From assembly GCF_040954835.1 (NCBI RefSeq), contig NC_090698.1, positions 27,891,501 to 27,955,500 of the forward strand: DNA of 64,000 bases, read 5' to 3'. Position 1 is the stretch's first letter, and each line of letters opens with the position of its first letter. The notes under the pieces are model-generated. The model saw only the letters and a program-made list of their open reading frames with translations. It had not been told where the DNA came from and searched no databases. This document shows positions 1 through 13,200 of this stretch, piece by piece. The DNA comes from Lepisosteus oculatus. Its lineage: Eukaryota; Chordata; Actinopteri; Semionotiformes; Lepisosteidae. Both the position numbers and the translations under genes were made by a program.

Positions 1-469
1 CATCTGACTAACTAGAGATGCCCCTTAGCCAGTTATCACAATACTTTATTAATGCTGATTCAGATTTAACAATGATCAGATTGATTACTCGATACTTAAT
101 ATATAAAATATAAATCAATGTTTGGTAGTTTTGTTATACAGAACTTGTCAAATAAATATTGAAAATTCTGGAACAGTCTTTCTAAACTGAGATTTTGTGC
201 CAGTGCTAAATTCTCCAATAGTTTTTTGGGTTTCTTGAAGTATAACTTGGCACCTTAAACTTTTGATAGGAGCAAAGAGAAAAAAAAATCATTAATAAGC
301 CATAATAAGTCAATGTTGGAGAGTTCTAAACCTGACACCCTAATGTAGACTTCTTATAATGGTTGGTTTAAATTATATCTTAAAATGAAGTTACTAGACT
401 ACTGTATCAAGTACAGTATACAGGTAAAATTCAGAGCTTTGCAAACCTTTTTTCTGTTTCCCTTCTAAG

Positions 470-570
470 GCCCCTGGCTATGGCGATGTGAGGCTTTCTC
501 TGGAGTCGATACCGGACACTGTCAATTTAGAAGAACCTTTCAACATTACATGTAAAATAACAAACTGCAG
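470..570 (+). CDS. TRAPPC13: TRAPPC13 coding exon (third from last)
   Basis: A polypyrimidine tract and TCTAAG acceptor precede 470, and the GTAATG donor starts at 571. The 101 bp begin at a codon boundary (GCC CCT GGC TAT) and end after two bases of a serine codon. The encoded stretch runs from APGYGDV to [10 protein letters not shown]. Confidence 0.94.
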
Positions 571-2529
571 GTAATGGATGTCTTTGTAAACTTTCTCAGA
601 ACACACCACACATTCTGTGAAAGGCAACCTGCAATAGTTGTATTTGTCAGCCATGTTTAAGACTGTCATTACTACAGGTGTGTATTTTCACAAAATTATG
701 ATAATTGAGTGCCAGAACCCCCCTAAGTTTACTTTAAACAGTCTTATACCAGCTCGCTAGGTATCTGACTGCTCTGAATATTCCTTTCCCATAGAACTCA
801 CGGATATCTGTGCTGCTTTTGACAGGCTGTTTATTCACAGCTACAGACTACACAAAGGTTGATGAGCTCCAGGCCTGAACAAAAAGGTTTCCCTTGTTCT
901 TTCTAGAAATTTGGGTAAATTGACAAAAGCATAAGAAAACCAGACCAATGTACCAGCTAATATACCTCCCCCACTGTATCACATATGGGGTGTTGCATAG
1001 GCAGCTGTTTCAGTGGGAGCATCTTGTTCAGAGGACAAACTTGTTTTCGAGTGGGGTGGGGAGTGCTTTATCACATCTACAGAACAATGCACCCACTGGT
1101 CCTAATGCCACTACATAAAAGTACAATCCCAAGTGTAGTACATAAATTATTGGGAGTAGGGAGAAATTTCAAACTGTTTTGGACATTGAGGACAACGTTT
1201 CTCCTCCGTTCACATAAATTCTCTTATCTCCAATTTCCCATAAATTACACGCTTTGTATTATTCCGCATGGTCTTTCCTTGCTAAGCTATATGACATTAA
1301 CAGAAGAGTATTAAATAAGCACTGCACTACACAGTGTAACTCATCATTTTGTATTGAACATCCTGTTACCTAGCAAACAACCCAGGTTTCTGCTGCCCTA
1401 GCCAGCTTTGAAACAACCATACTCACCGGCTCTTCCTTCGCATTAATGGTCTCCATTGGAATCCTCTGTTTTCCCCAGTAGCGAGAGAACAATGGACCTA
1501 GTCCTGGAGATGTGCAACACTGGCTCGATCCACTGGTGTGGAATTTCAGGAAAGCAACTGGGGAAGTTAAGCCCCAGTTCCTCTCTATACCTCACACTCA
1601 GACCCTTGGCTTCAGTCCAGGGCCTACAGGTAAAAACACTAAATGTGTATTTCAACCCTGTTCCAGTTTCCTCCTTTGATCATATGTCCCGTCCTAAATG
1701 TTGAACCACCATCTTAAAAAATTACATTGGCATAAATCATGCTGTTTCCCCAACATCTTCAGAAATGGATCTTGCAAAGTCGTACAACTTAAAAGCAACG
1801 TCCCACAGCGGAAGCGTGGCATATTTTGAAGTTGTTTAAATGTGAGCTTAAGTCAGTCAGACGTCCACGCAAAACCCAAATGATTAAAAAACAGGGATAT
1901 GGAAGTGAAGGAGAATACAGCCTTGAGATGTTTGTAGAGATCATTTTGGGGTGTCTGTGCCCAATGTTTTATGCATGGTCATGGTGTGCACATACTCTGA
2001 AGATGCTAATTAAGAAACGTGCTCGTTTTTAAAAGCTCATTCTTTTCATTGGCTGCTTGAATGTTTTTTGGGGGGTTTTACCCTTTAAAATGTTGTGAAG
2101 CATGAAGACTAGACTAAAACTCAGTGGGCAAGGACAGATCAAAAACCTAGTCTCATGTTTATGTGACATTCTGCCAACAGTTAATTTCATAAACTTTCTA
2201 TAAATAAATTAGAAACCCTGTGGTCAGTTTTCTACAATATGTATGACAAGTTTGTATCATGCTTGTTTGAAAGGAAATGACTAATTCATTATGAATTAGA
2301 CTAGTTCATCATGCATGTGCATTAGTTTAATGTTTTTACACCGTTCCCAGTGTTTAAGCTGATTTCATGTGTTAAATGGCTTTTGTGTCACTTTCATCGC
2401 ATTTGTTTCTCATCCTTGTAGAGCATATCTGGTTTGAGGCTGACGGACACCTTCTTGAAAAGAACTTATGAATATGACGATATAGCACAGGTGTGCGTAG
2501 TCTCTTCCTGCTTGAATCGAGAAAGCTAA
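470..2529 (+). CDS. TRAPPC13: TRAPPC13, 3' part of gene (last three coding exons)
   Basis: Three exons (470-570, 1479-1629, 2422-2529) join in phase into the C-terminal 119 residues of trafficking protein particle complex subunit 13 and end at TAA 2527-2529. The protein belongs to the metazoan TRAPPIII complex, which acts in ER-Golgi and autophagy-related membrane traffic (family knowledge). The reading starts [20 protein letters not shown] and continues through [28 protein letters not shown] and [20 protein letters not shown], all hallmarks of the vertebrate protein as I recall it. These segments form the immunoglobulin-like C-terminal domain. All introns are GT-AG. The upstream roughly 300 residues lie left of the window. 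The final residues (SSCLNRES) differ from the mammalian end as I remember it. The gene converges on SGTB. Confidence 0.95.
1479..1629 (+). CDS. TRAPPC13: TRAPPC13 coding exon (penultimate)
   Basis: TTTTCCCCAG acceptor at 1471-1478 and GTAAAA donor at 1630. The exon supplies the last base of the split serine, then [11 protein letters not shown] to SVQGLQ, ending at a codon boundary. The 151 bp restore phase with the exons on both sides. Confidence 0.95.
2422..2529 (+). CDS. TRAPPC13: TRAPPC13 terminal coding exon
   Basis: The acceptor CATCCTTGTAG ends at 2421. The exon encodes [20 protein letters not shown], then [15 protein letters not shown] and a TAA stop at 2527-2529. The 3' untranslated region follows directly, and the first clear poly(A) signal is 171 bases downstream. 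Confidence 0.95.
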   Translation, partial: SISGLRLTDTFLKRTYEYDDIAQVCVVSSCLNRES

Positions 2530-2699
2530 ACTTCATGGCCATGCATGGCACTGACGGATTTCTGTGGACCAACTGTGGAGCTATCGGCACCAACCCTCAC
2601 CTTCTTTTATTAAAAGACTCTTTAAAAAATCTTAATGTTTTAAAAGTGGAATGTTTTAGCTTTTCCAAACTGTATCATGATTTTAAATGTATAAATGTG

Positions 2700-2705
2700 A
2701 ATAAA
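2700..2705 (+). terminator. Poly(A) signal AATAAA for TRAPPC13
   Basis: A canonical AATAAA lies 171 bases after the TRAPPC13 stop in AT-rich sequence, which gives a short 3' UTR. Later AT-rich hexamers exist, so alternative ends are possible. Confidence 0.6.
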
Positions 2706-3780
2706 GTCTTATTAAATGTAAGTCAGGTCTATATCCATTTGCAACTTTGTCATGGCCAAATTTCAGAAACATTTGTCTCGCCCCCCTCAAACTTCAAAGC
2801 ATTTTTAATGTTCCTGGTAAATGAAGCACACATACAGCACAACAGAGACCTAATTTTAATTATTTATTTATCACAAAAGGCATGTTATTGTTTGGATCAG
2901 CATATTGTTTCTATCCCCAGTTTTTTAAATGGTATTTAAAATGTTTATCTTAAAAATTACATTTAATGTTTAAATCACAGTGTAGTGCACAACTCATGGA
3001 CATAATGTGGTATTTTGCAACAAAACATAATTTGCTCATATAATGCATATCTTAATTTCACAGCAACAATCAGTTAATGACATTTTGGTGTACCTCCCAC
3101 TGTAATGGGACTCTTATAATTACAGCCTTCCAAAGTAGTCTGAGCATACAGTAAGTATCACGTCCTGTTAAGGAACATGCAAAATAATGCTAAGAAGCAT
3201 TACAATTCTGACATACATTTATTTTACTATGATACTATAGGAAGCTATTTACAGAAATTTTAAAACGGTTTCCAAACATGGAAGGAAGTGGAAAATGTAC
3301 AGTGACGGGCAAAATACGTGCTACCTACAGCTGCAGTCCTGAAAATAGCTGGGTACAGTACATTACCTTACTACAACATAATACACATTTAAAACCATTT
3401 CAAATGTTATCAGACTAACGTGTGATGTACAGTCTGCTCTGTGGTTTTTTTTTATAATGTGTTGACTAGTAAATTGTGCAATGTTTTTTGTTAAAGGAGA
3501 TCAGCATTCATTGTAAAGCTGTTAATTCACCGTAAAATGTGCTCGCCCTTTGCAGTCTGCTTCATTCTAGCGCTGCGGATATCCTCTACTGGGGTCTTGA
3601 CATTGTAATCGTGAAACGTTTACTTTGTATCTCTTTATCACTGCAAGGGGAAAATGTGCAATTAAATGTCAATTCACAAGTGCAATTAAAATAATTCAAT
3701 AATTGGTGTGGCTGATAAACATGATTGCACATTCGCATTTGTTCATGTATTTAGATAATCTCCAGCAGTTTAAGCAATTA
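2706..3780. other. Intergenic stretch between convergent TRAPPC13 and SGTB
   Basis: AT-rich sequence with no exon I can recognise on either strand. It probably holds alternative 3' UTR of one or both genes. In human the small gene SHLD3 is annotated in this interval. No equivalent reading frame was found here. Confidence 0.5.
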
Positions 3781-3786
3781 TTTATT
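3781..3786 (-). terminator. Candidate poly(A) signal of SGTB (AATAAA on minus strand)
   Basis: TTTATT on the plus strand reads AATAAA on the minus strand, about 400 bases downstream of the SGTB stop codon. It is the first canonical hexamer I noticed there. Longer 3' UTRs ending at other TTTATT sites further left cannot be excluded. Confidence 0.4.
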
Positions 3787-4186
3787 AATGACTACTGAAC
3801 ATTTATCACAAAGTCTTCCGTATTTTAAAGGCTACATTATAACAACAGAAATAAGGTCAAAGCTGTCAGAAAACTGCACAAACGTACAAGGAAACTTGAA
3901 AATGTGTGCAAAAGTTAACCCAAATCAAGGTCTTAAACCATCCTGCAAAGAGTTAACAACACTAACATGTCCAAACATCCCAATGTTTCGAGAACCAGGG
4001 ACTTTTGATTAAACGCTCATGAATTCCCCCGAATTGCTCGTTCAGGTGATAAAGCGGGAAGCAGTGGAGATTTAAATTAGGAGCTCTAGGTATAAATCTC
4101 GCGTATCCTTCGCGTTCTGGAAGTGCGCTTCAGGCTGCTTGAGTGAGCTGGCAGAGCCCGCGGGCCCTGGGCCTACCTGCCCCTGA

Positions 4187-4298
4187 TCAGGAGCGCTCCT
4201 CCGCACTGCCGCTGAAGGACCTGCTCCGCACGTGGTTTCTCAGCTGCTCGATCAGCTCCGGGTTCTGCTGCTGGATCTGCTGAGCGAACTGCTGTCCG
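4187..4298 (-). CDS. SGTB: SGTB coding exon 10 (terminal)
   Basis: CTCCTCCGCAG acceptor on the minus strand, then the last base of a split alanine codon. The exon encodes [20 protein letters not shown] and [16 protein letters not shown], with TGA at 4189-4187. This is the glutamine-rich client-binding tail. Confidence 0.95.
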
Positions 4299-7200
4299 CT
4301 GCGGAGGAGAATTTTTTTCTATTTAAGAGACCCGAGTGCGCTCAAAGTCTGAATCTCGGGGCTGAAATCAAAGCTAGAGAACTCATCAACGATCGCGGCA
4401 CTCACGCTTCAATGAGGCTGGATATGTCCGATAGTCCCCCGACCCCAGCTGCTGGACCGCCGACTGCGTTCGACATCATTCCAGACATGCTGCTCACGAG
4501 GAGAGGAGAAGATGAGTCTCCTTGCAACAAAGTGCTCTTAAAGACTGTATAAGTACAAATCAACACTTAAGCACTGACCGAATGGAAGTCCAAATAAACT
4601 AGCTTTACTTACAGCTGTTGCACTTGGGGGTTCTGCATTACACTTGCAGCCTGAAAACATCAAATCAAATTTGGACAAGAAAATGGGAAAAGATTGCCGT
4701 TAAAGACCTTAAACAAAGGAACTGGGAATGAAAGATGAGACCCTCATTGCAGCATAGACCGATTTCTAACTACATTCTGCCAATTTTAGAAAGGCAGTAT
4801 AAATACGACTAATTTTTCATGAAAAAGCAGTTTTTTTTAGTGTCCTAAAGCAACATTGTAGATAAACTTATACTCTTTGATGAACCATGAACAAACCCAA
4901 AGCTAGCATGATCATGATCAATGTTTACCATTTAATCCAGTTTGAAAACAAAATGGTTAACATTGATGTAAAAATAACAGCAAAACAGTCATTTTCCAAG
5001 AGAACCATTCTGTGAAAGCTGCGGTCAGATTTAATTGAGTGTAATAGTTCTAGAAGGATGGAATAATCTTAAATAAAATGTGATTAAAGATGATTAGAAC
5101 ATTACAATTAGGCATTATAAATTACTATTATTGCATTCAAACTACACAAATACCATGCACAATGTCTTTGAAAAGAACTCTAAATGTGTGCTTTGCATTG
5201 ACGAATCTATGAGTGAAGAAACCTAGAGAAAGATTTACTGAGGGAGAAGTTAAATATTTTTAACTGAGCTTGGTTAAGGACTATGCTTTGGAACTAAGAA
5301 TTAAGCCAAGTCACATGACTCTTGTTCTTACCATACTGATGAAAGCAGGGTTGTTTATGAGACTTGCCATATCAAATCCAAGCCCAGTGGCAGTCTGTAA
5401 GACAGACAAATTCCTGCACTCAAGATTGAATTCTCCAAATAACACACCTGCAACTACTTAAGTTGAATAATATTTAATAGCAGCTTGCAGTAAATTATTT
5501 TTCAGACTAAATCTACTAATCTTGTTTGAAAGTACATTCTTAACATGATCAAGATAAATGTCAGGGAGATGTCACCTAAAGTCTTCATGCTATAAACAAA
5601 ATATAATGGAATCAAGTGTAACCACAAACCACCTCTGTGCACTTTTATGAGACTGGAAATTGGGGGTATTAAAATTAGAGACTATAGCCTTTAAGCCCTA
5701 TTTGCTTAACACAATGGTTTTTTTTTTCTCAAAGGGATAATGGAAAATAATAAGTTAAATCTACAGGCTATAAATTTAAATCCAAGGAAACATACTTCTT
5801 TTTAATTTCTTTTTTTTGTCCAGTAAAAATTCAGTGTTGTTGATTGTGTTTTGTTGTAAGTGTTGTCGTATTTATACTTACTGGACTTGAGGCTTCCTTC
5901 AGCTTCTGCTCTGCAATTTTCAGGTTCGATTTATAGGTGTCATTATCTGGATCCAGTACTAAAGCCTTCTTGAAGTATGTAATGGCATCTGTATATTTAT
6001 TCATTGCAGTCAGGGCTAGACTGTGACAGGGATACATAGACATTTTCAAATGTGTGGACCTGCTCACAAAATAATAAAATATAATCTTCAGAAGAGATGA
6101 ACAATTAAGCCTGAGATTAATCTTTGCTCTGTTGAAGTCTACAGATCTAAAGAACTGGAGATTGTTTTAGAAAGGATTTGGTTTATTCGTGGCTCTTTAT
6201 ACTCTGCAGTAATTATTCTGAGAGTGCTGCAACACTTGGTATTGTGTTTTTAATGCCTCTCACTATATAAAGCAGCTTTTAAGAGTCAAGAGTGCGCTGT
6301 CTGACCCTGTTACTAAATATAACTGGAAAGGTGAAAAGTTTGACCCCCATTCATTCAGCATCCACATCTCCCAACTTTTTTATTACCAACAACAAATGTA
6401 ATCTCTTCACTCAAGACACAAATCCTTGTTTGTAGTTTCAGGTTCTAACAGAGGTTACTTAAACACAATCATATAATACAGTACGTTTTATCTCACAAGC
6501 TCTGGGGTGTGTGTTTACTTGTTTAGTCAAATGAAAATCACTAGAAGCAGAGATCATTAGGAGCTGAGGGCACAGAAATCTACATTTTGATGGTTTAGTA
6601 GTTTAAATAACAATCAAGTTGATTTTCCTTTTATTTATAGCATGTGGATACACTGCTATGCATACGTTTGAGACATTCAGGAGTTACACTATACACTATG
6701 TACATTTTATCAGCATCACCAATTTACTCAAAGGCTTTACTCTCGTAGGTTACATGTCACGTTGTAGTAGCTAATCCATCAGGTGTCCCACTTCACACAA
6801 TTGTGAAGCTGAAATATTAGTTTAGGGAATAACAAAATAAAGATATATCAGTATTAACTGTTAGGTTAAAAGAAAATAACTAAAACAGTAGTAGACATTT
6901 GCCATAGAATTGTGTTCCTGCTCTAAACAGAGGAACCTCAGTGAAATAACTTTTATCGCTCAAATTTCAATCTGTGGTGCCCAAAGCCTAATTAACAAGT
7001 AATCAAACAAGTACTGGAAAATCCAAATCACTGACTAGACAAGCAATACTTGGAAGGTAATCAGGTTAACTTGGCTAGATGGGCTGAAAGGCCTCCTGTC
7101 ATTTTGACAAGAACAGAAAGAAGACAGTAATTGAATTGACAACGGAACTGATAAAAAGCCTCACCTTCTTGTGTCCATCCTACAACAGCAGGAATGAGAC

Positions 7201-10200
7201 TCTTGAAACCTGACTTAAAATGAAGTATTGGAGTAAGAAAACCTTTGTAAAAATGGGGAAATGAACTGCTAGTATGTTAATGTGTACTGTATGTTAAATT
7301 AATATGCTAAAATAGACACTGGAGCACGGAAATTGCACTATGGATCACTGGTCAAAGCTCCTTTGGACAAATAAGCTAAAGAGTCAGTTATTTGTATCTT
7401 ACTGAATATAATATGTGAGAGGTTTCAAAAGACCTTTGCTTCAAGCCTACAACTATGCATGGAGGAGGTTCAATTAAAGTTTAGGGATGCATATGCTCAA
7501 GTGATCCTGGGAAAATACTTAAAATGGATGTTACATTCAGTACACTTTTTGGCCCTGACATCCTAATATTGCACTTGGATTCCATAGATAGTAGTTTCAC
7601 ATCTCGGACTCCTCAGCCAAGCACATACAACAAAAGTCCTAACCTGAGGTTCCTCCCGTACTAAGCGGGTCTGCTACTGCAGCAGCACACCACCAGTATT
7701 GTAAAACTAACCTGCCTCCTGATGGTCTAAACCCATTAGCTGAAATAAGTCAAACAAATCTGAAATGGGGGGAGGACACTGCTGACCTTTATCACATGGA
7801 ATGGACTCATCAAAGCCCGGACCTCAAATATCTCTGCAGATGAGACTACTGTATTTGGACTCTTCGGAGAAACTTCAATAATAATGAAGGTTTCTGAAAG
7901 TGTCCTTACAAGAGTGGTGATAAAGGAACAGGACTGATGTGCACGCTGGTCTTCATTTGGAAGGTAAGTTGTGTATGCATAATAATCTGACTAGTGCAAT
8001 CTGCACAGCGGCTTTTCTAACCTCTCCCTCGGCTACCCCGCCCTTTGCCAGCTTTAACCGGGGCTCTCCTGTTGCACGGCTGGCCATGATTTCTAAAATA
8101 AAAACCTCCACATGTTCCTTGGATCCTATTCCTACACCTCTGTTCAAAGCCCGCTTACCTGTCCTGATTCAGTTTGTCACCGACCTGTGAAATAAATCCC
8201 TCGAGACCGGGGCAGTTCCAGCTCTGCTCCACACCACTGCCGTTACTCCCCTCTTGAAGAAATCTAACCTTGGTCTCCACCTGCTCTCCAGCTACAGGCC
8301 TCATCTCCCGCCTCCCTTTCATCTCACAGGTTCTTGAAAAGGCAGCAGCTACTCAGCTACAGTTCCACACCAATTCCCCCAACTCTCTGAAAAAGCCCAG
8401 TCAGGTTTCTGACTCTTCCACTGCACAGAGTCTGTCCCTGTGAAAGTGTTCAACTTCAAATGGCTGCTGATTCTGCATTTCTATCCATTTCTATTATTTT
8501 TCTACTTGATCTCTCAGCAGCCTTCGACACTGTGGACCACAACATTCTTCTGCAGAGACTGAAGGACTGTGTTGGACTGCAAGGCACAGCTCTGAAAGGG
8601 TTTCCTCCTATCTTTCCAACTGGCAGCAGTTTGTTTCTGTTGGGGAAACAAGTTCAGAGTTCTAACCAGTGACTTGCAGTGTCCCCTTGTGGACAGTATT
8701 GGGGCCCATCTTATTCCTCTGGGTCACTGGGTCATTTCACTTTCCCAGCTATGCAGATGACACACAGCTGTATATTAACACCTAAACCTGGCATGTCCAC
8801 TTCTTTGGAAAATGTAAACAGCTGTCTGGAGATCAGGATATGGCTGAGCCTCAATTTTCTCATGCTTAATAGTACAGAGGCCTTGCTGATAGGACACCTA
8901 ATCAGATAGCCACTGTAACTACAGTCCCATCATTAAGGGAAATGTTACCTCTATCCTCAGAAGTCAGAAATTTGAGTGTGAAGTTTGATGCTTCTTTTAG
9001 TTTTTCAGATCATATAAAAAAAACACCTGTAAGTCTTCATATTTTGTGATAAGAGTGCTACGTGAAGCTATACCTACTTCTGGATGACAAGTACTTAGTT
9101 TTTGGTTTGTATATGACAATGAAGCAATATTTGTATCATTTGTGAAGAAAAGGCACATTAAAGTTATTATTTATTTCACAGTCCTCCAGTGAGTTATCTT
9201 ACTATTTCAGCCCATGTGTTAATCTTACAAAAATCATTAAAAAGTCCCTTCAACCCTGAACACTGGTAGCTAAAACTCAAGATCACTGACCCAGCTTTAA
9301 ATATCCATCCCCAATGCTGGGCAGATAATTGTGTCATTAAGTGAGTACTGTAAGTATTGCTTTTGTGATGCAAATTAAAGGCCAGTCAGTCTTCGTTTTG
9401 GATTTGTGATGCTCCTCACAAAGGAGCATAACAAATCCAAAATCCTCTGTGAGGCAACTTGAATTTTTAGACTTAGTAGAAAGAGGTGGCTCATGGGTGC
9501 AGATTGCTCCTTCTATTGATAGTAGCTAATATATCTCATCCAGATGTTGTCTGAAAGAAGCCAGGGTATCACCTTCAACAATATGGCAGGGTAGCTGGTT
9601 CCAGGTTCCAATACAGACCCCTTTGTGTAAAAATGTTTCTCCTGTTCGGAGTTTTAAATGCAATTCCTCACAGTTAACACTTGCATTCTCTGGTTATTAA
9701 TTCATGGCTAATTCTGAAGAAGTCCACTGGATTGACACTGTAAAAGTATTTAAAATCTTTAAATACATCAGTCTGTTTCCCTTGTAGTCTCATCTAATCA
9801 AGATTAAAAAGATTCAGCCTGTCAGTGTATGACGTTCCTTTAATTCCACAAGTTTCTGTGATCACTCCTCTCGGGACTGACTGGACTATGGAGAGACTAC
9901 TATTGACCAACCTGTCAGTAGAGGCCTATAAAGGGGCTTCTTTCGCCTGCAAATTGGCATACTTGGGGTAACTAGTTAATTAGATTATAAGTAACATATT
10001 GAAACCATGTTTAGTATGATGAGTGATGTTGGCATATATAGAATGCCTTACAGTGTTAGGTGGTGGTTAAGTCAGTTAGCAGTCTGCTTCACAGTTTCTT
10101 TTATTTAAAGACTGTCAAACTCTCTGCAATAAAGCCTCCCCCAGTGAAAGAGTTACCATTATGTGTTTTCATTTTCATGTAGTCAGTTAGCAGGTTCCTT

Positions 10201-13200
10201 ACTGAATTACATTAGTTCATTGGCATATAGCAGGAACAGCAGTGATCCTAATAGAGTTCCTTTTGGTACTCCACTATTTACCCCAGTTTGAGCATTTTCC
10301 CCTTAATCTGTATTCTGTTTCCTATCCATTGACCAACTATCTATTCCAAAAGCATTTCCTTGAACACTGACTGCCTGTGATTTAAGAATTAATCTTTTAA
10401 AAGGAACTTTATCAACAGCCTTTGGAAAATTATATGATGTAAATATAAGTTCTGTTACTATGCTTTACTGCTGTTGCTTAATGTCAGAATTATACATTTT
10501 CTGTTGGTGTTCTATATTACAACAATAGAAAATACATTGTAACATTAAAATACAGCTAGTGTAGTTTTAATATTTTGTACATTTAAAAGTTCAAATAAAA
10601 ATCTCTGGAAATGTTTACAACCTTTTACAAAATGTATGAATTAGCAAAGGTGTATTGTATCATTACTATTTATAATCTGTTTTTCCTCCCAGAGACTGAC
10701 ACCCAGTCCAGATATCAATATTCAGCAGTATTTGTTTCTCATTTTTTGTTTGTAATCCCATAAGAACAGGAATTTTTACAATTGAAAGAAGGCCTTGCAG
10801 CGCACAAAGTTCATTTGGTAGTTAAATGGCCTGAGGATCTCATCCAGGCATTTTTTTAAGGCAGGTTCTAAGCTTCAACAACCTCACTGAGTGGCCTGTT
10901 CCCTACTCCCACAACTCCTTGTTTAAAGATGTATATCCTGTACCCAGCAAGTAACTTTCCTAATGCGATCAGTGTGGAAACTGGCTCCAGACAGCAGAGG
11001 ACTCACCCCATTCTTCCGTAGGCTTTGCTGTACGTCGGATCTATTCCTATTGCCCTCTCACAGTCATTTGTCGCTTCCACAAAGTTCCCTAGTTTACTAT
11101 GAGCTGCAGCCCTGGGGAGATAACAGCAGCGTCACAAACCCATTAACTTTCTGTGACTCTGAAATGAAACAGAAACATTGCAGCCTGCTAAAGTAAACTC
11201 TCAATTACGCCACTGCATTTTCTGCTCCCGATGATAAGTAATGAGGGTGTTTCATCCTTTCTGTTTTTACCTGTTACAGTAATAGACTGCATTGTTCAGG
11301 TCCAAGTCAATGGCTTTTGTGTAGCACTCAATAGCTGAGCTGTAATTCTCTTCCTTCATATGATTGTTTCCTAAAAGTAGACAGAGGGGGCAAATCAGGC
11401 ATTTTAACTGGATAAAAACACTTTATCACACTCATGTCGAAACGACCTTCAGAGAAGCAATTCAGGTACGGACTAACTACAATTCAGACAAACCTAGCAA
11501 CAGTTAGAGTGGTGTATAGCTTAACACTTTGTAGTTACCAGTCTGCACCTATAAAGGCACAATTTACGTATAGGAGACCTACAGTACATGTTATAGTTAT
11601 TTAACATTTAGCGTGACAATGGGTCATATTAAGTCCAATGTTAAATGCAAACCCAAGATCAAATAACTGGAAAAAAAAAGATTATTTAAAACTAAGGTCT
11701 AGCAGACACAAAGAAAGATGTTCCATCCTTTACGCTTGCTGTTTCTGCGTTTTTAGGAAGAAATCAACTTCCTGGAGTTAACCTGTCCTTTGCTTTTGTG
11801 TAAACTGGAAAACACTATGCAAGTTCACTAGTCGTGTGACTTTACAGTCATGTGATATCTTCTGCAGAAGATTTTGAATACTGGCAAAAATTATGAAGTC
11901 ACAAAGTTTTAAAACAACTCTAAGGATTTCAGTAAGACTACGCGAGGCTCATTCAAACAAACTATGTCCTAGATAGTATTTAATATAGGACAAGAATTTC
12001 TGAACATTATTGCCAATAGTTTTCATATTCTTTTAAAATAATAACTACATATGACAGATTCAGGATGACAAACTTTGAAAACTAAGTTACATATAACAGA
12101 GCTAGAGTTATTTTTTTCTCTTTTATTGTGTACCCACAATTACTGTTAATATAATATATGTTAATATGGATATACTGTACTTCTTCAATGCTCCTCTCTT
12201 GACAGCTTAAGTAAAATAAACCAATTGAGGTCAATGATATTACAAAATACCATATCACCTGCATTCCCACAAAGAAAGATTATTAAAGGCTGTTTAGGTC
12301 ACAGTTTAAAGAAACAACTAAATCTGAAATGAATCTACTTTCTAAAAGCTTTTGAATGGAGTTCCGTCGATTGGCTATCGCTAACCACAAGCAAAACTCA
12401 TTAGTACTTTTCTGCTACTGCCACTTCGGAATTGATAACAAGAATGTCTGACACCACTGCTGTACCTTCATTCTTTAGCTGTTCAGCCCTATCTGCATCT
12501 TCTGGGGAGGCAGAGATCTCCGGAATGGACAAGTTGTCATTCTTTAAAAGGCAATAGAAGGCAAAAAATAATAATAAAAATGACGACAATTCAGGTTTTC
12601 AATGTCTGTGAAGCTCTGCAAAACATCACGCAAAGCCTGATATCCGCTGAGGGATCAGCCAATAAACATGCTAAAAGAGCCAAATGGCCTTACACAGAGG
12701 TTGTAAAATGGCTTAGTTAACAAAACATGACAAAACGTCTAGCCTACACGTGCCACCTAATTTCTTCAAGGACTATGAATTTGCACATTGAAGAATTGAA
12801 AAGATGAACCATGCAAGTCTGAATTGAGTCTTTCTGAGGACATACTGATTTTTCTTGCTTAATAATTTAAGTTTTTACTAGCAATTGCTGACCTGACTGT
12901 GTTTGTATGTGGAAAATCCTTTGGTTAAGCATAACCTTTTTTTTTTACTTTACTACCCAATACCTAGAACTGGAAAAGTCATTTTAAAGTTATGTTTTCT
13001 GCATACACTAGGTAATGACGGAGAGAAGTACTTGTTTTGGCAATGCTAATAGAGTAAGCATGGGCGTCTCCAACCCTGGTCTTGGAGAGACCCAATCCAA
13101 TCTGTCTTCCAGTTGACCTGTTTCTGAAGATAAAAATAATCTAATACAGGCAACACCTGCATGTTATTGATTAATTAAAGAAGTAATCTTTCAGTTAACA

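Noticed and set aside
2706-4186. SHLD3, annotated between TRAPPC13 and SGTB in human
   Set aside because: No reading frame on either strand resembles it. It may be too diverged to see, so absence is not proven.
7939-8909. Functional reverse transcriptase gene
   Set aside because: The YADD and neighbouring motifs are present, but several stops and frameshifts break the frame.
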